From assembly GCF_004343775.1 (NCBI RefSeq), contig NZ_PTXL01000001.1, positions 62,001 to 126,000 on the forward strand: a stretch of 64,000 bases of DNA, written 5' to 3'. Every line of letters starts with the position of its first letter. Position 1 is the stretch's first letter. Of this stretch, positions 36,727 to 45,533 are shown in pieces. This DNA is from Burkholderia sp. SRS-46. Lineage in GTDB: Bacteria; Pseudomonadota; Gammaproteobacteria; Burkholderiales; Burkholderiaceae. The notes beneath the pieces are model-generated. The model was not told where the DNA came from. It did not search any database and worked only from the letters and a program-made list of their open reading frames with translations. The translations under genes were made by a program, and so were the position numbers.

Positions 36727-37677
36727 TCAGCGCTTGCGCGCGCCGCGCGCGGCCGTGAGCTCGCCCGACACGCTCTGCATCAGCGCGCGCAGCCACGCGA
36801 TGTCGGTCGGCCGGTCGGGCTGCGGATGCGTGAGCAGGTAGCTGCGGATGCGCGGAAACGGCACCGGCGGCGCGACCACGACGAGCGGCAGCAGCTGCGC
36901 GTAGTGGGTCGCGAAGCGCCGCGTCGTCGTGAAGATCAGGTCCGATTGCAGCAGCACCTGCGGCACGAGCCCGAAGTACGGCAGCGTCGTGACGATCCGC
37001 CGCGTGAGGCCCGCGCGCGCGAGGCCGATCTCGATCGCGTTGCGCTTGTCGCCGGTGTACGGCGTGGGCGCGAGATGCGCGGCGGCGGCATAGGCGTCGC
37101 GCGTGAGCGTCGCGCGCGCGAGCGGGTGCGAGTCGCGCATCAGGCAGACGACGGTGTCGGAGAACAGGTCGTCGCGCGCGAACCGCGGGTCCGGCTTCGG
37201 CCAGTTGCCGATCACGAGATCGAGCGCGCCCGATTCGAGCGCGCCCGCGTGATCGAGCGCGGGGTTCAGCGAGTCGATTTCCAGATGCGCGTGCGGCGCC
37301 GCGTCGCGAAACCGCTCGATCAGCGTCGGCATGAAGAAATCGTTCAGGTAGTCCGGCGCGGCGACGCGGAACGTGCGGCGGGCGCTCTCGGGCGCGAAGT
37401 CGCCGTGCGGCGTCGCGATGAAGTCGACCTCGCGCAGCGCGCGCTGCGCGGCGTCGAGCAGCGACGCGCCGTATTCGGTCGGCACCATCCCGGATTTGCC
37501 GCGCACGAGGATCGGGTCGTTCAGCGTCTCGCGCAGCTTGCGCAGCGCGGTGCTGATCGCGGGCTGGGTCTGGTTCAGGCGCAGCGCGGCCTGCGTGACG
37601 CTGCGCTCGAGCAGCAGCGTGCGCAGCACGCGCACGAGCCAGATGTCGAGCGAGGCGGTACGGTCGTCGTCTTCCAT
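36727..37677 (-). CDS. LysR-family transcriptional regulator
   Basis: The 316-residue protein has a LysR HTH (VLRTLLLERSVTQAALRLNQTQPAISTALRKLRETLNDPIL) and a substrate-binding domain. It is convergent with the xdh-NTF2 genes and about 80 bp downstream of the DsbA-fold isomerase gene in the same direction. Wording around QPAISTALRKLRE is typical of the NodD/NahR-like branch. Target not evident. Confidence 0.9.
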   Translation of the reverse strand: MEDDDRTASLDIWLVRVLRTLLLERSVTQAALRLNQTQPAISTALRKLRETLNDPILVRGKSGMVPTEYGASLLDAAQRALREVDFIATPHGDFAPESARRTFRVAAPDYLNDFFMPTLIERFRDAAPHAHLEIDSLNPALDHAGALESGALDLVIGNWPKPDPRFARDDLFSDTVVCLMRDSHPLARATLTRDAYAAAAHLAPTPYTGDKRNAIEIGLARAGLTRRIVTTLPYFGLVPQVLLQSDLIFTTTRRFATHYAQLLPLVVVAPPVPFPRIRSYLLTHPQPDRPTDIAWLRALMQSVSGELTAARGARKR

Positions 37678-37755
37678 CGATGGGGGGTGTTCGGGCGAAG
37701 CGTAACCTTACCGCAGCCGCGCGCGCCCGTGCGTGATGACCGGTATCACGCGCAT

Positions 37756-38394
37756 TTACGCACGGCCTTTCGGCAGCGCGCTGATGCGCTTCACCTCGTG
37801 CGTGTCGAGCCAGGTCGGCGTGCGCGCGCAGTACAGCACCATCGGCAGCGCATCCTCGCCCCAGAACAGCTGCTTGTTCATCCAGAACGTCGGCACGCCG
37901 AACACGCCGAGCGCGATCGCGTCGTCGGTGTGGCGGCGCAGCTGCGCCGCCGTTTCCTCGAATTCGATCAGCTGGTCGCCATGGCCGACGCCGACCCGCT
38001 CGCACAGCGCCGCGAAGCCGTCCGGCGTCGACGGATCGTTGCCGTCGCGCCAGATGAAGCGGAACATCTCGCGCACGGTCGCGATGTCGGCGCGCAGCGC
38101 GATCGCGAGGCGCAGCGCGCGGTCGGAGTCGAACGGATGCGCGGGCGGCATCTTGAAGCGGATGCCGAGCTGCTCCGCGCGGAACAGCGCATGGCGATAG
38201 ACGAACATGCGCTTCGCGGGCACGTCCGCGGACGGGCGCTGGCCCCAGTGGCGCTGCAGGTCGTACAGCGACACCGCGACCGGCTCGAACGGCACGTCCG
38301 GCCATTTTTCGTGCTGTTCGAGCAGCAGGTAGGAGAACGGCGAGACGAAATCGAAGAACCAGGCAGGCTGGGCAGGGTCGAGGCCGGTTGTCAT
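37756..38394 (-). CDS. DsbA-fold 2-hydroxychromene-2-carboxylate isomerase family protein
   Basis: The 212-residue protein has a kappa-class GST/DsbA-like thioredoxin fold: AWFFDFVSPFSYLLLEQHEKW at the N-terminus (Ser in place of the CxxC cysteines) and GVFGVPTFWMNKQLFWGEDALPMV near the end. Members isomerise 2-hydroxychromene-2-carboxylate in naphthalene breakdown, using glutathione. No naphthalene genes are nearby, so the substrate is open. AGGAG precedes the ATG at 38394. Confidence 0.86.
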   Translation of the reverse strand: MTTGLDPAQPAWFFDFVSPFSYLLLEQHEKWPDVPFEPVAVSLYDLQRHWGQRPSADVPAKRMFVYRHALFRAEQLGIRFKMPPAHPFDSDRALRLAIALRADIATVREMFRFIWRDGNDPSTPDGFAALCERVGVGHGDQLIEFEETAAQLRRHTDDAIALGVFGVPTFWMNKQLFWGEDALPMVLYCARTPTWLDTHEVKRISALPKGRA

Positions 38395-38509
38395 GGCGAT
38401 CTCCTGAGGATAGGGGGCCGGTGATCCGGCGGCGGCGTGGCGGGGCCTGGCGGCGGCCTCCATGTTACGCGGCGGCCGGCCGATGCGGCAATGATCGCGG
38501 ATCGTCTCC

Positions 38510-39991
38510 TCAGGCGGAACCCGGTGTCGCCCGGGGGGGCGTGGCGTCGTCGCCGGACGCGGGCGGCGCGTCGTGCGCGTGGCCCGGCGCGGGATGGCCC
38601 TCGCCCGGATGGCCGGCCCCCGGATGGCCGACCCCGGGATGGCCCGCCCCATGATCGTGCGCGGTCAGCCGCTCGCGCACGAAGCCGATGTGCTCGCGCA
38701 GCACGTAGAACTGCCCGGCGTACGCAAGCGGCATCTTCATCCGGTTCACCGATTCCTCGATGTCGTCGAGGCGGTCGAGCAGCTCGACGCGCTCCTGGGC
38801 CGTGTGCTCGCCGAGCGCGTTGCGCTCCAGCGCGATCAGCGCGCCGTACCAGCGGTAGATCCGCGACCGCACGCGCCAGCCGTACAGCGCGGGCACGAGC
38901 CGCAGCCCCGGGATCAGCACGACGACCAGCGGCACGACGATCACGAGCAGCCGGTCGACGAGGCTCGCGACCCAGAACGGCAGGCTCCGGTACAGGAAGG
39001 TCTTGCCGGACTTGTAGTAGCGCGCCGCGTCGTCGGACAGCGGGAAGCTGCGCGTGAGCGCCGACGGGAATTCGCCGGCGCGCTGCAGGATCGTCGCGTG
39101 GCCGTGCACTTCGCGCGCGGCCTCGATCAGCCGGTCGGACAGCGCCGGGTGCAGCGAGTCGCGCGCGACCAGCTCGATCGTCGGCGCGACCGTGTGGATG
39201 TCGGTGGGCGGCAGGTTCTGGCCGAGATCGTAGACACCCATCGGCAGCGTGACCGCGGTCAGGTACGGGAAGCGCCGCGCGTAGGCCTCCGCCTGCGTGA
39301 ACGAATACACGTGCACGCCCGGCGCGCGGAACAGCTTCGCCATGACCGGGATCTGCGTCGAATCGCCGGACAGGAACGCCGCGTCGATCTTGCCGTCGAG
39401 CAGCGCGTGCGCGGCGTCCTCGCCGGACACCGGCAGCAGCGCGGTCGCCCCGTCCGGCACGATGCCGTTCATCTTCAGCAGCGCCAGGCTCAGCTCGCGC
39501 GCGCCGCTGCCTTCCGCGCCGAGCGCGAGCCGCTTGCCCTTGAAATCCGACAGGCGCGCGACGATCGGGCCGCGGTACATGATCGCGAGCGGCACGTAGC
39601 CGATGCTGCCGAGCGCGACGAGGTGCTCGTCGCGCGCCTTCGGGCCGACGCCGCTCTGCACGAAGCCGACGTCCACCGGCGCGTTCGGGTTGGACAGCCG
39701 CTCGAGGTTCTGCGCGGAGCCCTCGGACGATTGCACGTCGAGCGTCACGCCGTTCTTCGCGAGGATCGCCTTGTACTTCTGCGCGGCGTTCCAGTAGGTG
39801 CTGCCGGGCGGCCCGGCCGAGATCACCAGTGTGGACGGCGGCGCGGGCTGGATCATCTTGATCGCGAGCCAGACGGCCGCGATGGCGAGGAGCACGGTCG
39901 GCCCGATCGACAGCGCAAGGTCGCGCCACGATACCGCGACGAAACGGGCGAGGATGCGGGGTGGCCGGCGGGGGCGCAGGATAGGCTTCAT
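38510..39991 (-). CDS. Membrane-anchored TAXI-type solute-binding protein with His-rich C-terminal tail
   Basis: The 493-residue protein has an N-terminal membrane anchor (LALSIGPTVLLAIAAVWLAIKM) and a TAXI domain (PPSTLVISAGPPGSTYWNAA..., DVGFVQSGV, KGKRLALGAEGSGARELSLALL). A second membrane segment follows (LLVIVVPLVVVLIPGLRLVPALYGW), then a cytoplasmic-type helix region and a tail rich in GHPG units. Normal TAXI proteins are about 320-residue soluble TRAP binding subunits; no TRAP permease gene is nearby. It may be a sensor or scaffold rather than a transporter part. Start at 39991 is followed by a basic Arg/Pro stretch. Confidence 0.83.
   Translation of the reverse strand: MKPILRPRRPPRILARFVAVSWRDLALSIGPTVLLAIAAVWLAIKMIQPAPPSTLVISAGPPGSTYWNAAQKYKAILAKNGVTLDVQSSEGSAQNLERLSNPNAPVDVGFVQSGVGPKARDEHLVALGSIGYVPLAIMYRGPIVARLSDFKGKRLALGAEGSGARELSLALLKMNGIVPDGATALLPVSGEDAAHALLDGKIDAAFLSGDSTQIPVMAKLFRAPGVHVYSFTQAEAYARRFPYLTAVTLPMGVYDLGQNLPPTDIHTVAPTIELVARDSLHPALSDRLIEAAREVHGHATILQRAGEFPSALTRSFPLSDDAARYYKSGKTFLYRSLPFWVASLVDRLLVIVVPLVVVLIPGLRLVPALYGWRVRSRIYRWYGALIALERNALGEHTAQERVELLDRLDDIEESVNRMKMPLAYAGQFYVLREHIGFVRERLTAHDHGAGHPGVGHPGAGHPGEGHPAPGHAHDAPPASGDDATPPRATPGSA
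38575..38665 (-). repeat. Tandem repeat coding the His-Pro-Gly tail
   Basis: The DNA repeats a roughly 15-base unit related to CGGGATGGCC/CCGGATGGCC (plus strand) several times, giving the protein tail GHPGVGHPGAGHPGEGHPAPGHAHD on the minus strand. The unit suggests slippage-prone expansion and a metal-binding tail. Confidence 0.75.
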
Positions 39992-40414
39992 ATGCGGCGA
40001 TCGGCGGATGACGCGGGCATGACGATTCGGTGAAACGGCCCGCACCGGGGCCACGAACGCCATGCACTCGCGGCGATGGTAACCGGTTTCGCCGTGCGTG
40101 CGCGAATCCGCCGCGCGCCGGCCCGGGCGCCGAGTCAAAAGCTTTGCGCTCGTGCGCGCGCTGGATTACATTGTGCAACGCAGCCACGCCCGACTCGCGC
40201 CACCCGGCACCCGACCAGACCGGGCGCGCCCGGCCGGCGGCTGCCCGGCCCGGCCGGCCCGCCTTCGCGTGCGCCGGCCGCCGGTCTGTCCCGCCTCTCT
40301 CGCATCGCCGTGGAAATCACCGGCCGCCCCGGCGCGTTCGCGCGCGCGGGCCGGTCGCCACTGGGGGTACCCGGCCGCACTGTGTGCGGCCGTTCCGTTT
40401 CACAAGGAGAAAAC

Positions 40415-40780
40415 ATGAAGTCGATCGTGTTGAGAGCGTTGGGCGCGGCTGCGGTGGCCGTCTGTCTGTCCGGCAGCGTGTACGCGCAGTCGAGCGAGCC
40501 GGCGGCGTCCGAAGCGCCGGCCGCCGCGAAGAGCGCATCGAAGGCCGCCGCGAAATCCGCGAAGCAGTCGAACCGCAAGCTCGGCTACGCGGTGCGCAAG
40601 GCGATTTCGAAGCAGAACGGCGTCGACGTGTCGAACATCGTCGTGCGTTCGAAGGGCGGGGCGATCACGCTCGAGGGCTCGGTGCCCGATGCCGAACAGA
40701 TCGAGAAGGCCGAGGCCGCGGCGAAGACCGTGCCGGGCGTGACGTCCGTCAGCAACAAGCTGAGCGTCCAGCAGCAATGA
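40415..40780 (+). CDS. Secreted BON-domain protein
   Basis: The 121-residue protein has a signal peptide (MKSIVLRALGAAAVAVCLSGSVYAQS, cleavage after YA), an Ala/Lys/Ser-rich linker and a single BON domain (LGYAVRKAISKQNGVDVSNIVVRSKGGAITLEGSVPD...VPGVTSVSNKLSV). BON proteins bind phospholipid or outer-membrane structures and often respond to envelope or osmotic stress. AAGGAGA precedes the ATG. A strong terminator follows. Confidence 0.9.
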   Translation: MKSIVLRALGAAAVAVCLSGSVYAQSSEPAASEAPAAAKSASKAAAKSAKQSNRKLGYAVRKAISKQNGVDVSNIVVRSKGGAITLEGSVPDAEQIEKAEAAAKTVPGVTSVSNKLSVQQQ

Positions 40781-40822
40781 CGCCGGGCGGCGCGCTCGGC
40801 GCCGCCCGTGCTCGCATCCAGG

Positions 40823-40850
40823 CGGGCCTCGGCATGCCGAGGCCCGTTTT
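40823..40850 (+). terminator. Rho-independent terminator after the BON gene
   Basis: CGGGCCTCGG-CATG-CCGAGGCCCG is a perfect 10-bp stem with a 4-base loop followed by TTTT. Confidence 0.92.
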
Positions 40851-40894
40851 CGCTTTGACAGTCCATCCGAAACATAACGAGAGAGAGGGCGACG

Positions 40895-42991
40895 ATGACG
40901 AGGCCAAGGTGGGGCAGGCGGGTTGGGTTCGGCGCGGTGCTGGCCGCGGTCGTGACGGTGCTCGGGGCCTGCAACGGCAACGTGACGGACAACGGCAACC
41001 GGCAGCCGGATTTCGTTGCGGGCAGCGTGCGCACGACGGCCTACGACGGCACGAGCGACGACCTGCTGACGGCCGGCCTCGGCAAGACCGGCCTTGCGAG
41101 CGCGACGCCACCCGGGTTCGCGAACCCGTCCCGGCCGAGCGCGGCCGAGCTGCGGCGCCTCGCGATCTGGTCGAACTACCGCGCCATCGTCGACATGAGC
41201 GCCAACGGCGGCTACGGCCGTTTCTGGGGGCCGAACGTCGACCTCGACGGCAACGACACGCTCGGCGAAGGCCGGATCGCCGGCACCGAATACCTCGCCT
41301 ATGCCGACGACGGCAGCGGCCGCAAGAACGTCACGCTGCTCGTGCAGGTGCCGGCCGGCTTCGACCCGTCGCAGCCGTGCATCGTCACCGCGACGTCATC
41401 CGGCTCGCGCGGCGTGTACGGCGCGATCTCGGCCGCCGGCGAGTGGGGCCTGAAGCGCGGCTGCGCGGTGGCCTACAACGACAAGGGCGGCGGCAACGGC
41501 GCGCACGAGCTCGCGTCGGACACCATCACGCTGATCGACGGCACGCTCGCGAACGCGGTGCTCGCCGGCAATGCGAGCCTGTTCACGGCAAACGTGTCGA
41601 GTGGCGAGCTCGCGACGTTCAACGCGCAGTTCCCGAACCGCTACGCGTTCAAGCACGCGCATTCGCAGCAGAATCCGGAACAGGACTGGGGGCGCGTGAC
41701 GCTGCAGGCGGTCGAGTTCGCGTACTGGGCGCTCAACGAGCAGTTCGGACCGCTGATCGACGGCAAGCAGCACGGCGTGCGCTATCGGCCCGGCGACATC
41801 ACGACGATCGCCGCGTCGGTCAGCAACGGCGGCGGCGCGGCGCTCGCGGCGGCCGAGCAGGACACGCGCAACTGGATCACCGCGGTGGTGGTCGGCGAGC
41901 CGCAGGTCAACGTGCGGCTCGCGCCGAATGCGGTGGTGCGCCAGGGCGGCGCGCCGGTGCCGTCGTTCGGGCGGCCGCTCGCCGACTACGCGACGTTCGC
42001 GAACCTGATGCAGCCGTGCGCGGCAGCGTCGGCCACGCTGGCGGGCGCGCCGTACCTGAGCGCGCTGCCGTCGGGCGTCACGCAATCGATCCGCGCGCAG
42101 CGCTGCGCGACGCTCGCCGCGGCCGGGCTCGTCGCGGGCGCCGACCTGCAGAGCCAGGCCGCCGACGCGCTCGCGCAGCTGCACGCGGCCGGCTATCTCG
42201 CGGATTCCGACCTGCTGCAGGCGCCGATGTGGGATTCGCAGGCGATTCCGGCGATCGCGGTGACCTATGCGAATGCGTACACGCGCTCGCGCGTCGTCGA
42301 CAACCTGTGCAACTTCAGCTTCGCGACGACCAATGCGGCCGGCGCGGTCGCGCCGCCCGCCGCGTCGCCGATGACGAGCGTGTTCGGCACGGGCAACGGC
42401 GTGCCGCCGACCAACGGCATCAACCTCGTGTTCAACACCGGCGCCGCGTCGGGCGTCGACCACCGCCTCGCGACGCCCGACGCGAGCTTCGCGGGCGCGC
42501 TGTGCCTGCGCCAGCTGTGGGTGAACGGGATGCTGAACCTGCCCGCGAACGTCGACGCGGTGCGCGTGAACGCGAACCTGCAGGGCAAGCCCGCGATCAT
42601 CGTGCACGGCCGCAGCGACGCGCTGGTGCCGGTCAACCACGCGTCGCGCGCGTACGTCGCGCAGAACAGCATCAGCGAAGGCAGCCGCAGCCAGCTCGCG
42701 TTCTACGAGGTGACGAACGGTCAGCACTTCGATGCGTTCCTGCCGGTCGCCGGGTTCGACACGCGCTACGTGCCGGTGCACTACTACGACCTGCAGGCGC
42801 TGAACCTGATGTGGCGACACCTGAAGAACGGTGCGGCGCTGCCGCCGTCGCAGGTGATCCGCACCGTGCCGCGCGGCGGCACGCCGGGCGCGGCGCCCGC
42901 GCTGTCGAGCGCGAACCTGCCGCCGATCTCGGCCGCGCCGGGCGGCAATGCGATCACGGTCGGCGCGGGGGCGCTCGACGTGCCGCTCTGA
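40895..42991 (+). CDS. D-(-)-3-hydroxybutyrate oligomer hydrolase
   Basis: The 698-residue protein belongs to the bacterial 3HB-oligomer hydrolase family, which cuts short oligomers released from polyhydroxybutyrate. Family-typical blocks are WSNYRAIVDMSANGGYGRFWGPNVDLDG, GVYGAISAAGEWGLKRGCAVAYNDKGGGNG and ASVSNGGGAALAAAEQD, whose Ser is the likely nucleophile. A C-terminal histidine block reads VTNGQHFDAFLP. The N-terminus has a signal with a possible lipobox (VLGAC), so it may be a secreted lipoprotein. A terminator follows directly. Confidence 0.92.
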   Translation: MTRPRWGRRVGFGAVLAAVVTVLGACNGNVTDNGNRQPDFVAGSVRTTAYDGTSDDLLTAGLGKTGLASATPPGFANPSRPSAAELRRLAIWSNYRAIVDMSANGGYGRFWGPNVDLDGNDTLGEGRIAGTEYLAYADDGSGRKNVTLLVQVPAGFDPSQPCIVTATSSGSRGVYGAISAAGEWGLKRGCAVAYNDKGGGNGAHELASDTITLIDGTLANAVLAGNASLFTANVSSGELATFNAQFPNRYAFKHAHSQQNPEQDWGRVTLQAVEFAYWALNEQFGPLIDGKQHGVRYRPGDITTIAASVSNGGGAALAAAEQDTRNWITAVVVGEPQVNVRLAPNAVVRQGGAPVPSFGRPLADYATFANLMQPCAAASATLAGAPYLSALPSGVTQSIRAQRCATLAAAGLVAGADLQSQAADALAQLHAAGYLADSDLLQAPMWDSQAIPAIAVTYANAYTRSRVVDNLCNFSFATTNAAGAVAPPAASPMTSVFGTGNGVPPTNGINLVFNTGAASGVDHRLATPDASFAGALCLRQLWVNGMLNLPANVDAVRVNANLQGKPAIIVHGRSDALVPVNHASRAYVAQNSISEGSRSQLAFYEVTNGQHFDAFLPVAGFDTRYVPVHYYDLQALNLMWRHLKNGAALPPSQVIRTVPRGGTPGAAPALSSANLPPISAAPGGNAITVGAGALDVPL

Positions 42992-43011
42992 ACGCGGCTT
43001 GCCGCGGGTCG

Positions 43012-43042
43012 AAGGCCGGACGCCAGCGTCCGGCCTTTTTTA
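43012..43042 (+). terminator. Rho-independent terminator after the oligomer hydrolase gene
   Basis: AAGGCCGGAC-GCCAGC-GTCCGGCCTT is a perfect 10-bp stem followed by a T-tract (TTTTTA). Confidence 0.93.
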
Positions 43043-43595
43043 TTGGATGCCGGCGGGAATCGGTTCCGCAGCCGGTTTTCGCGAAATCGCATGCGCGGTA
43101 ACAAATTGTTACTTTACGGCGGAAAACCCCGAATCTAATATGCGCCGGTATTTTCACTTAATTTAATAAATTATCCAGAGCGCATATTCCTTTCCGTTCT
43201 GTTAATCGATCCTTTCGATTTTATTAATCCGGATCGTGCCGCGATCAGTCGCCGTCGAGCGATTAATCGGCGTCACGCCGGCGGGGATCGTGCGTCCTTG
43301 AAAAGCAAGGCGGCATTGTCTGGCCTGGCTTTGCGGGGAGTCCTTTTGCCGTCGATTCGCGGGTGCGCGTTAATCGCCCGGAATCGCGATCGATTCTGAA
43401 TTGCTGGTTTCAATGGAATTGATTCCATTGTGCAGTTATCGAATATCGGGTGGGGTAAATCATGCCGGTCGCGCAATGGTGATCCGGTAAAAAACTCGGA
43501 GCGCGTCGCATAACGAATGCGCTCCTGGTGCGGAACGCCGGGTCAAATCATCCTTTGTGCCCGGCGATATTTATCGATCTGTTCGAGAGGCAATA
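43043..43595. promoter_or_regulatory. AT-rich, palindrome-rich leader region of the S10 peptidase gene
   Basis: About 550 bases without a gene. Perfect inverted repeats include GTAACAA-A-TTGTTAC (43098-43112), GAATCG-CGAT-CGATTC (43381-43396), CAATGGAAT-TG-ATTCCATTG (43411-43430) and GGAGCGC-N14-GCGCTCC (43498-43525). The density of such repeats and the lower GC content suggest several protein-binding sites or a structured 5' leader. I see no RNA family I can name. Confidence 0.5.
43411..43430. promoter_or_regulatory. Perfect 9-2-9 palindrome upstream of the S10 peptidase gene
   Basis: CAATGGAAT-TG-ATTCCATTG lies about 165 bases before the peptidase ATG. Its length, perfect symmetry and lack of a T-tract favour a dimeric repressor site over a terminator. 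Confidence 0.55.
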
Positions 43596-45428
43596 ATGAC
43601 GACACTGAAGTCCTTGAAAGACGGTTTCGCGCTACTTGGAACGACCCTGAGCGGGCCGCTCGTCGCGGTGACCGCCGCCGCCGCGCTGCTCGTCGCGGGC
43701 TGCGGCGGCGACGACGGCGCCAGCCCGTCCGCCGCGGCAGCCGCGGCCACGACGTCGAACGCGCCGTCGTCCGCCAACGCCACGGCGGCGGCCGACCAGC
43801 CGTACATCGACAACGACGTCTACGGCACCGGCCCCAACGACGCGGTGACCGACGCCACCGAGGGCGCGTCGGTCGTGCATCGGCAGGTGACGATCGGCGG
43901 CAAGGTCGTCAAGTACACGGCCACCGCCGGCCACCTGACGACGATCGATCCGGTCACGTCGCAGCCGAACGCGAAGATGTTCTACGTCGCGTACACGCAG
44001 GACAACCCCGATCCGTCGAAGCCGCGCCCGGTCACGTTCTTCTACAACGGCGGCCCGGGCTCGTCGTCGGTCTACCTGCTGCTCGGCTCGTTCGGGCCGA
44101 AGCGGCTGCAGTCGTCGTTCCCGAACTTCACGCCGCCCGCGCCGTACAAGCTGCTCGACAACCCGGACAGCCTGCTCGACCGCTCGGACCTCGTGTTCAT
44201 CAACCCGGTCGGCACCGGCTACTCGGCGGCGATTGCCCCGGCGAAGAACAAGGATTTCTGGGGCGTCGACCAGGACGCGCGCTCGATCGACCGCTTCATC
44301 CAGCGCTACCTGACCAAGTACTCGCGCTGGAACTCGCCGAAATTCCTGTTCGGCGAATCGTACGGCACCGCGCGCAGCGCGGTCGTGTCGTGGGTGCTGC
44401 ATGAGGACGGCATCGAGCTGAACGGGATCACGCTGCAGTCGTCGATCCTCGACTACTCGAACGCGCTGTCCGCGATCGGCACGTTCCCGACGCTCGCCGC
44501 CGATGCGTTCTACTGGAAGAAGACGACGCTCACGCCGACACCGACCGACCTCGACGCGTACATGGTCCAGGCCCGCAACTACGCGGATAACGTTCTCGCG
44601 CCGCTCGCGCAGGCGCCGAATCCGCAGGACGGCGGCTTCGTCAACGTGCGGCTGAACCTGAACCTGCAGAGCGTGCAGCAGATGGGTTCGTACATCGGCA
44701 CCGATCCGGTTTCGCTGATCCAGACCTTCGGCAACCCGGCGGCGCTCGGCAACGTGCCGTCGTCGAACAACAACCCGCCGTACACGTTCTTCCTGACGCT
44801 CGTGCCGGGCATCCAGATCGGCCAGTATGACGGCCGCGCGAACTACACGGGCCAGGGCATCGCGCCGTTCATCCTGCCGAACTCGGGCGGCAACGATCCG
44901 TCGATCAACAACATCGGCGGCGCGTACACCGTGCTGTGGAACAGCTACCTGAACACCGACCTGAAGTACACGTCGACCTCGTCGTTCGTCGACCTGAACG
45001 ACCAGGTGTTCAACAACTGGGACTTCGGCCATACGGACCCGACCGGTGCGAACCGCGGCGGTGGCAACACGCTGTACACGGCGGGCGACCTCGCGTCGTC
45101 GATGAGCCTGAACCCGGACCTGAAGGTGCTGTCCGCGAACGGCTACTTCGACGCGGTGACGCCGTTCCACCAGACCGAGCTGACGCTCGCGCAGATGCCG
45201 CTCGATCCGACGCTCAAGGCGCAGAACCTGACGATCAAGAACTATCCGTCGGGCCACATGATCTACCTGAACGACGCGTCGCGGACCGCGCTGAAGGGCG
45301 ATCTCGGCAACTTCTACGACGGCATCCTCGCGAACCGCGCGGCGTTGCAGCGCGTGTTGAAGCTGCAGATGCGCGCGCAGCAGCTGCGCCAGCAGAAGCA
45401 GGAGCAACAACTGCAGCAGCTCCACTGA
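43596..45428 (+). CDS. S10-family serine carboxypeptidase lipoprotein
   Basis: The 610-residue protein has a lipoprotein signal ending in LLVAGC (Cys36), an Ala/Ser-rich linker, and a serine carboxypeptidase domain. The oxyanion segment FFYNGGPGSSSVYLLLGSFGP, nucleophile Ser255 in FLFGESYGTARS, Asp in SANGYFDAVTPFHQTEL and His in YPSGHMIYL complete the triad. It ends in a Gln-rich basic helix (QMRAQQLRQQKQEQQLQQLH). It likely trims C-terminal residues from peptides at the cell envelope. ATG 43596 is preceded by GAGAGG. Confidence 0.9.
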   Translation: MTTLKSLKDGFALLGTTLSGPLVAVTAAAALLVAGCGGDDGASPSAAAAAATTSNAPSSANATAAADQPYIDNDVYGTGPNDAVTDATEGASVVHRQVTIGGKVVKYTATAGHLTTIDPVTSQPNAKMFYVAYTQDNPDPSKPRPVTFFYNGGPGSSSVYLLLGSFGPKRLQSSFPNFTPPAPYKLLDNPDSLLDRSDLVFINPVGTGYSAAIAPAKNKDFWGVDQDARSIDRFIQRYLTKYSRWNSPKFLFGESYGTARSAVVSWVLHEDGIELNGITLQSSILDYSNALSAIGTFPTLAADAFYWKKTTLTPTPTDLDAYMVQARNYADNVLAPLAQAPNPQDGGFVNVRLNLNLQSVQQMGSYIGTDPVSLIQTFGNPAALGNVPSSNNNPPYTFFLTLVPGIQIGQYDGRANYTGQGIAPFILPNSGGNDPSINNIGGAYTVLWNSYLNTDLKYTSTSSFVDLNDQVFNNWDFGHTDPTGANRGGGNTLYTAGDLASSMSLNPDLKVLSANGYFDAVTPFHQTELTLAQMPLDPTLKAQNLTIKNYPSGHMIYLNDASRTALKGDLGNFYDGILANRAALQRVLKLQMRAQQLRQQKQEQQLQQLH

Positions 45429-45462
45429 GCGCGGGCGGCGCATGCGCCGCCTGACGCGACGT

Positions 45463-45502
45463 AAAAAAACGCCGCCCGGTCATGAGCCGGGCGGCGTTTT
45501 TC
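45463..45502. terminator. Bidirectional Rho-independent terminator
   Basis: AAAAACGCCGCCCGG-TCATGAG-CCGGGCGGCGTTTTT is a long perfect stem with A and T tracts on opposite sides, shared by the peptidase gene and the convergent exporter gene. Confidence 0.93.
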
Positions 45503-45533
45503 GTTCGCAAGCGCCGAGACCGGCGCGCGCCGG

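Noticed and set aside
40030..43101. A 1000-residue plus-strand frame overlapping the oligomer hydrolase
   Set aside because: Out of frame with the recognised BON and hydrolase genes and low-complexity Arg/Gly-rich.
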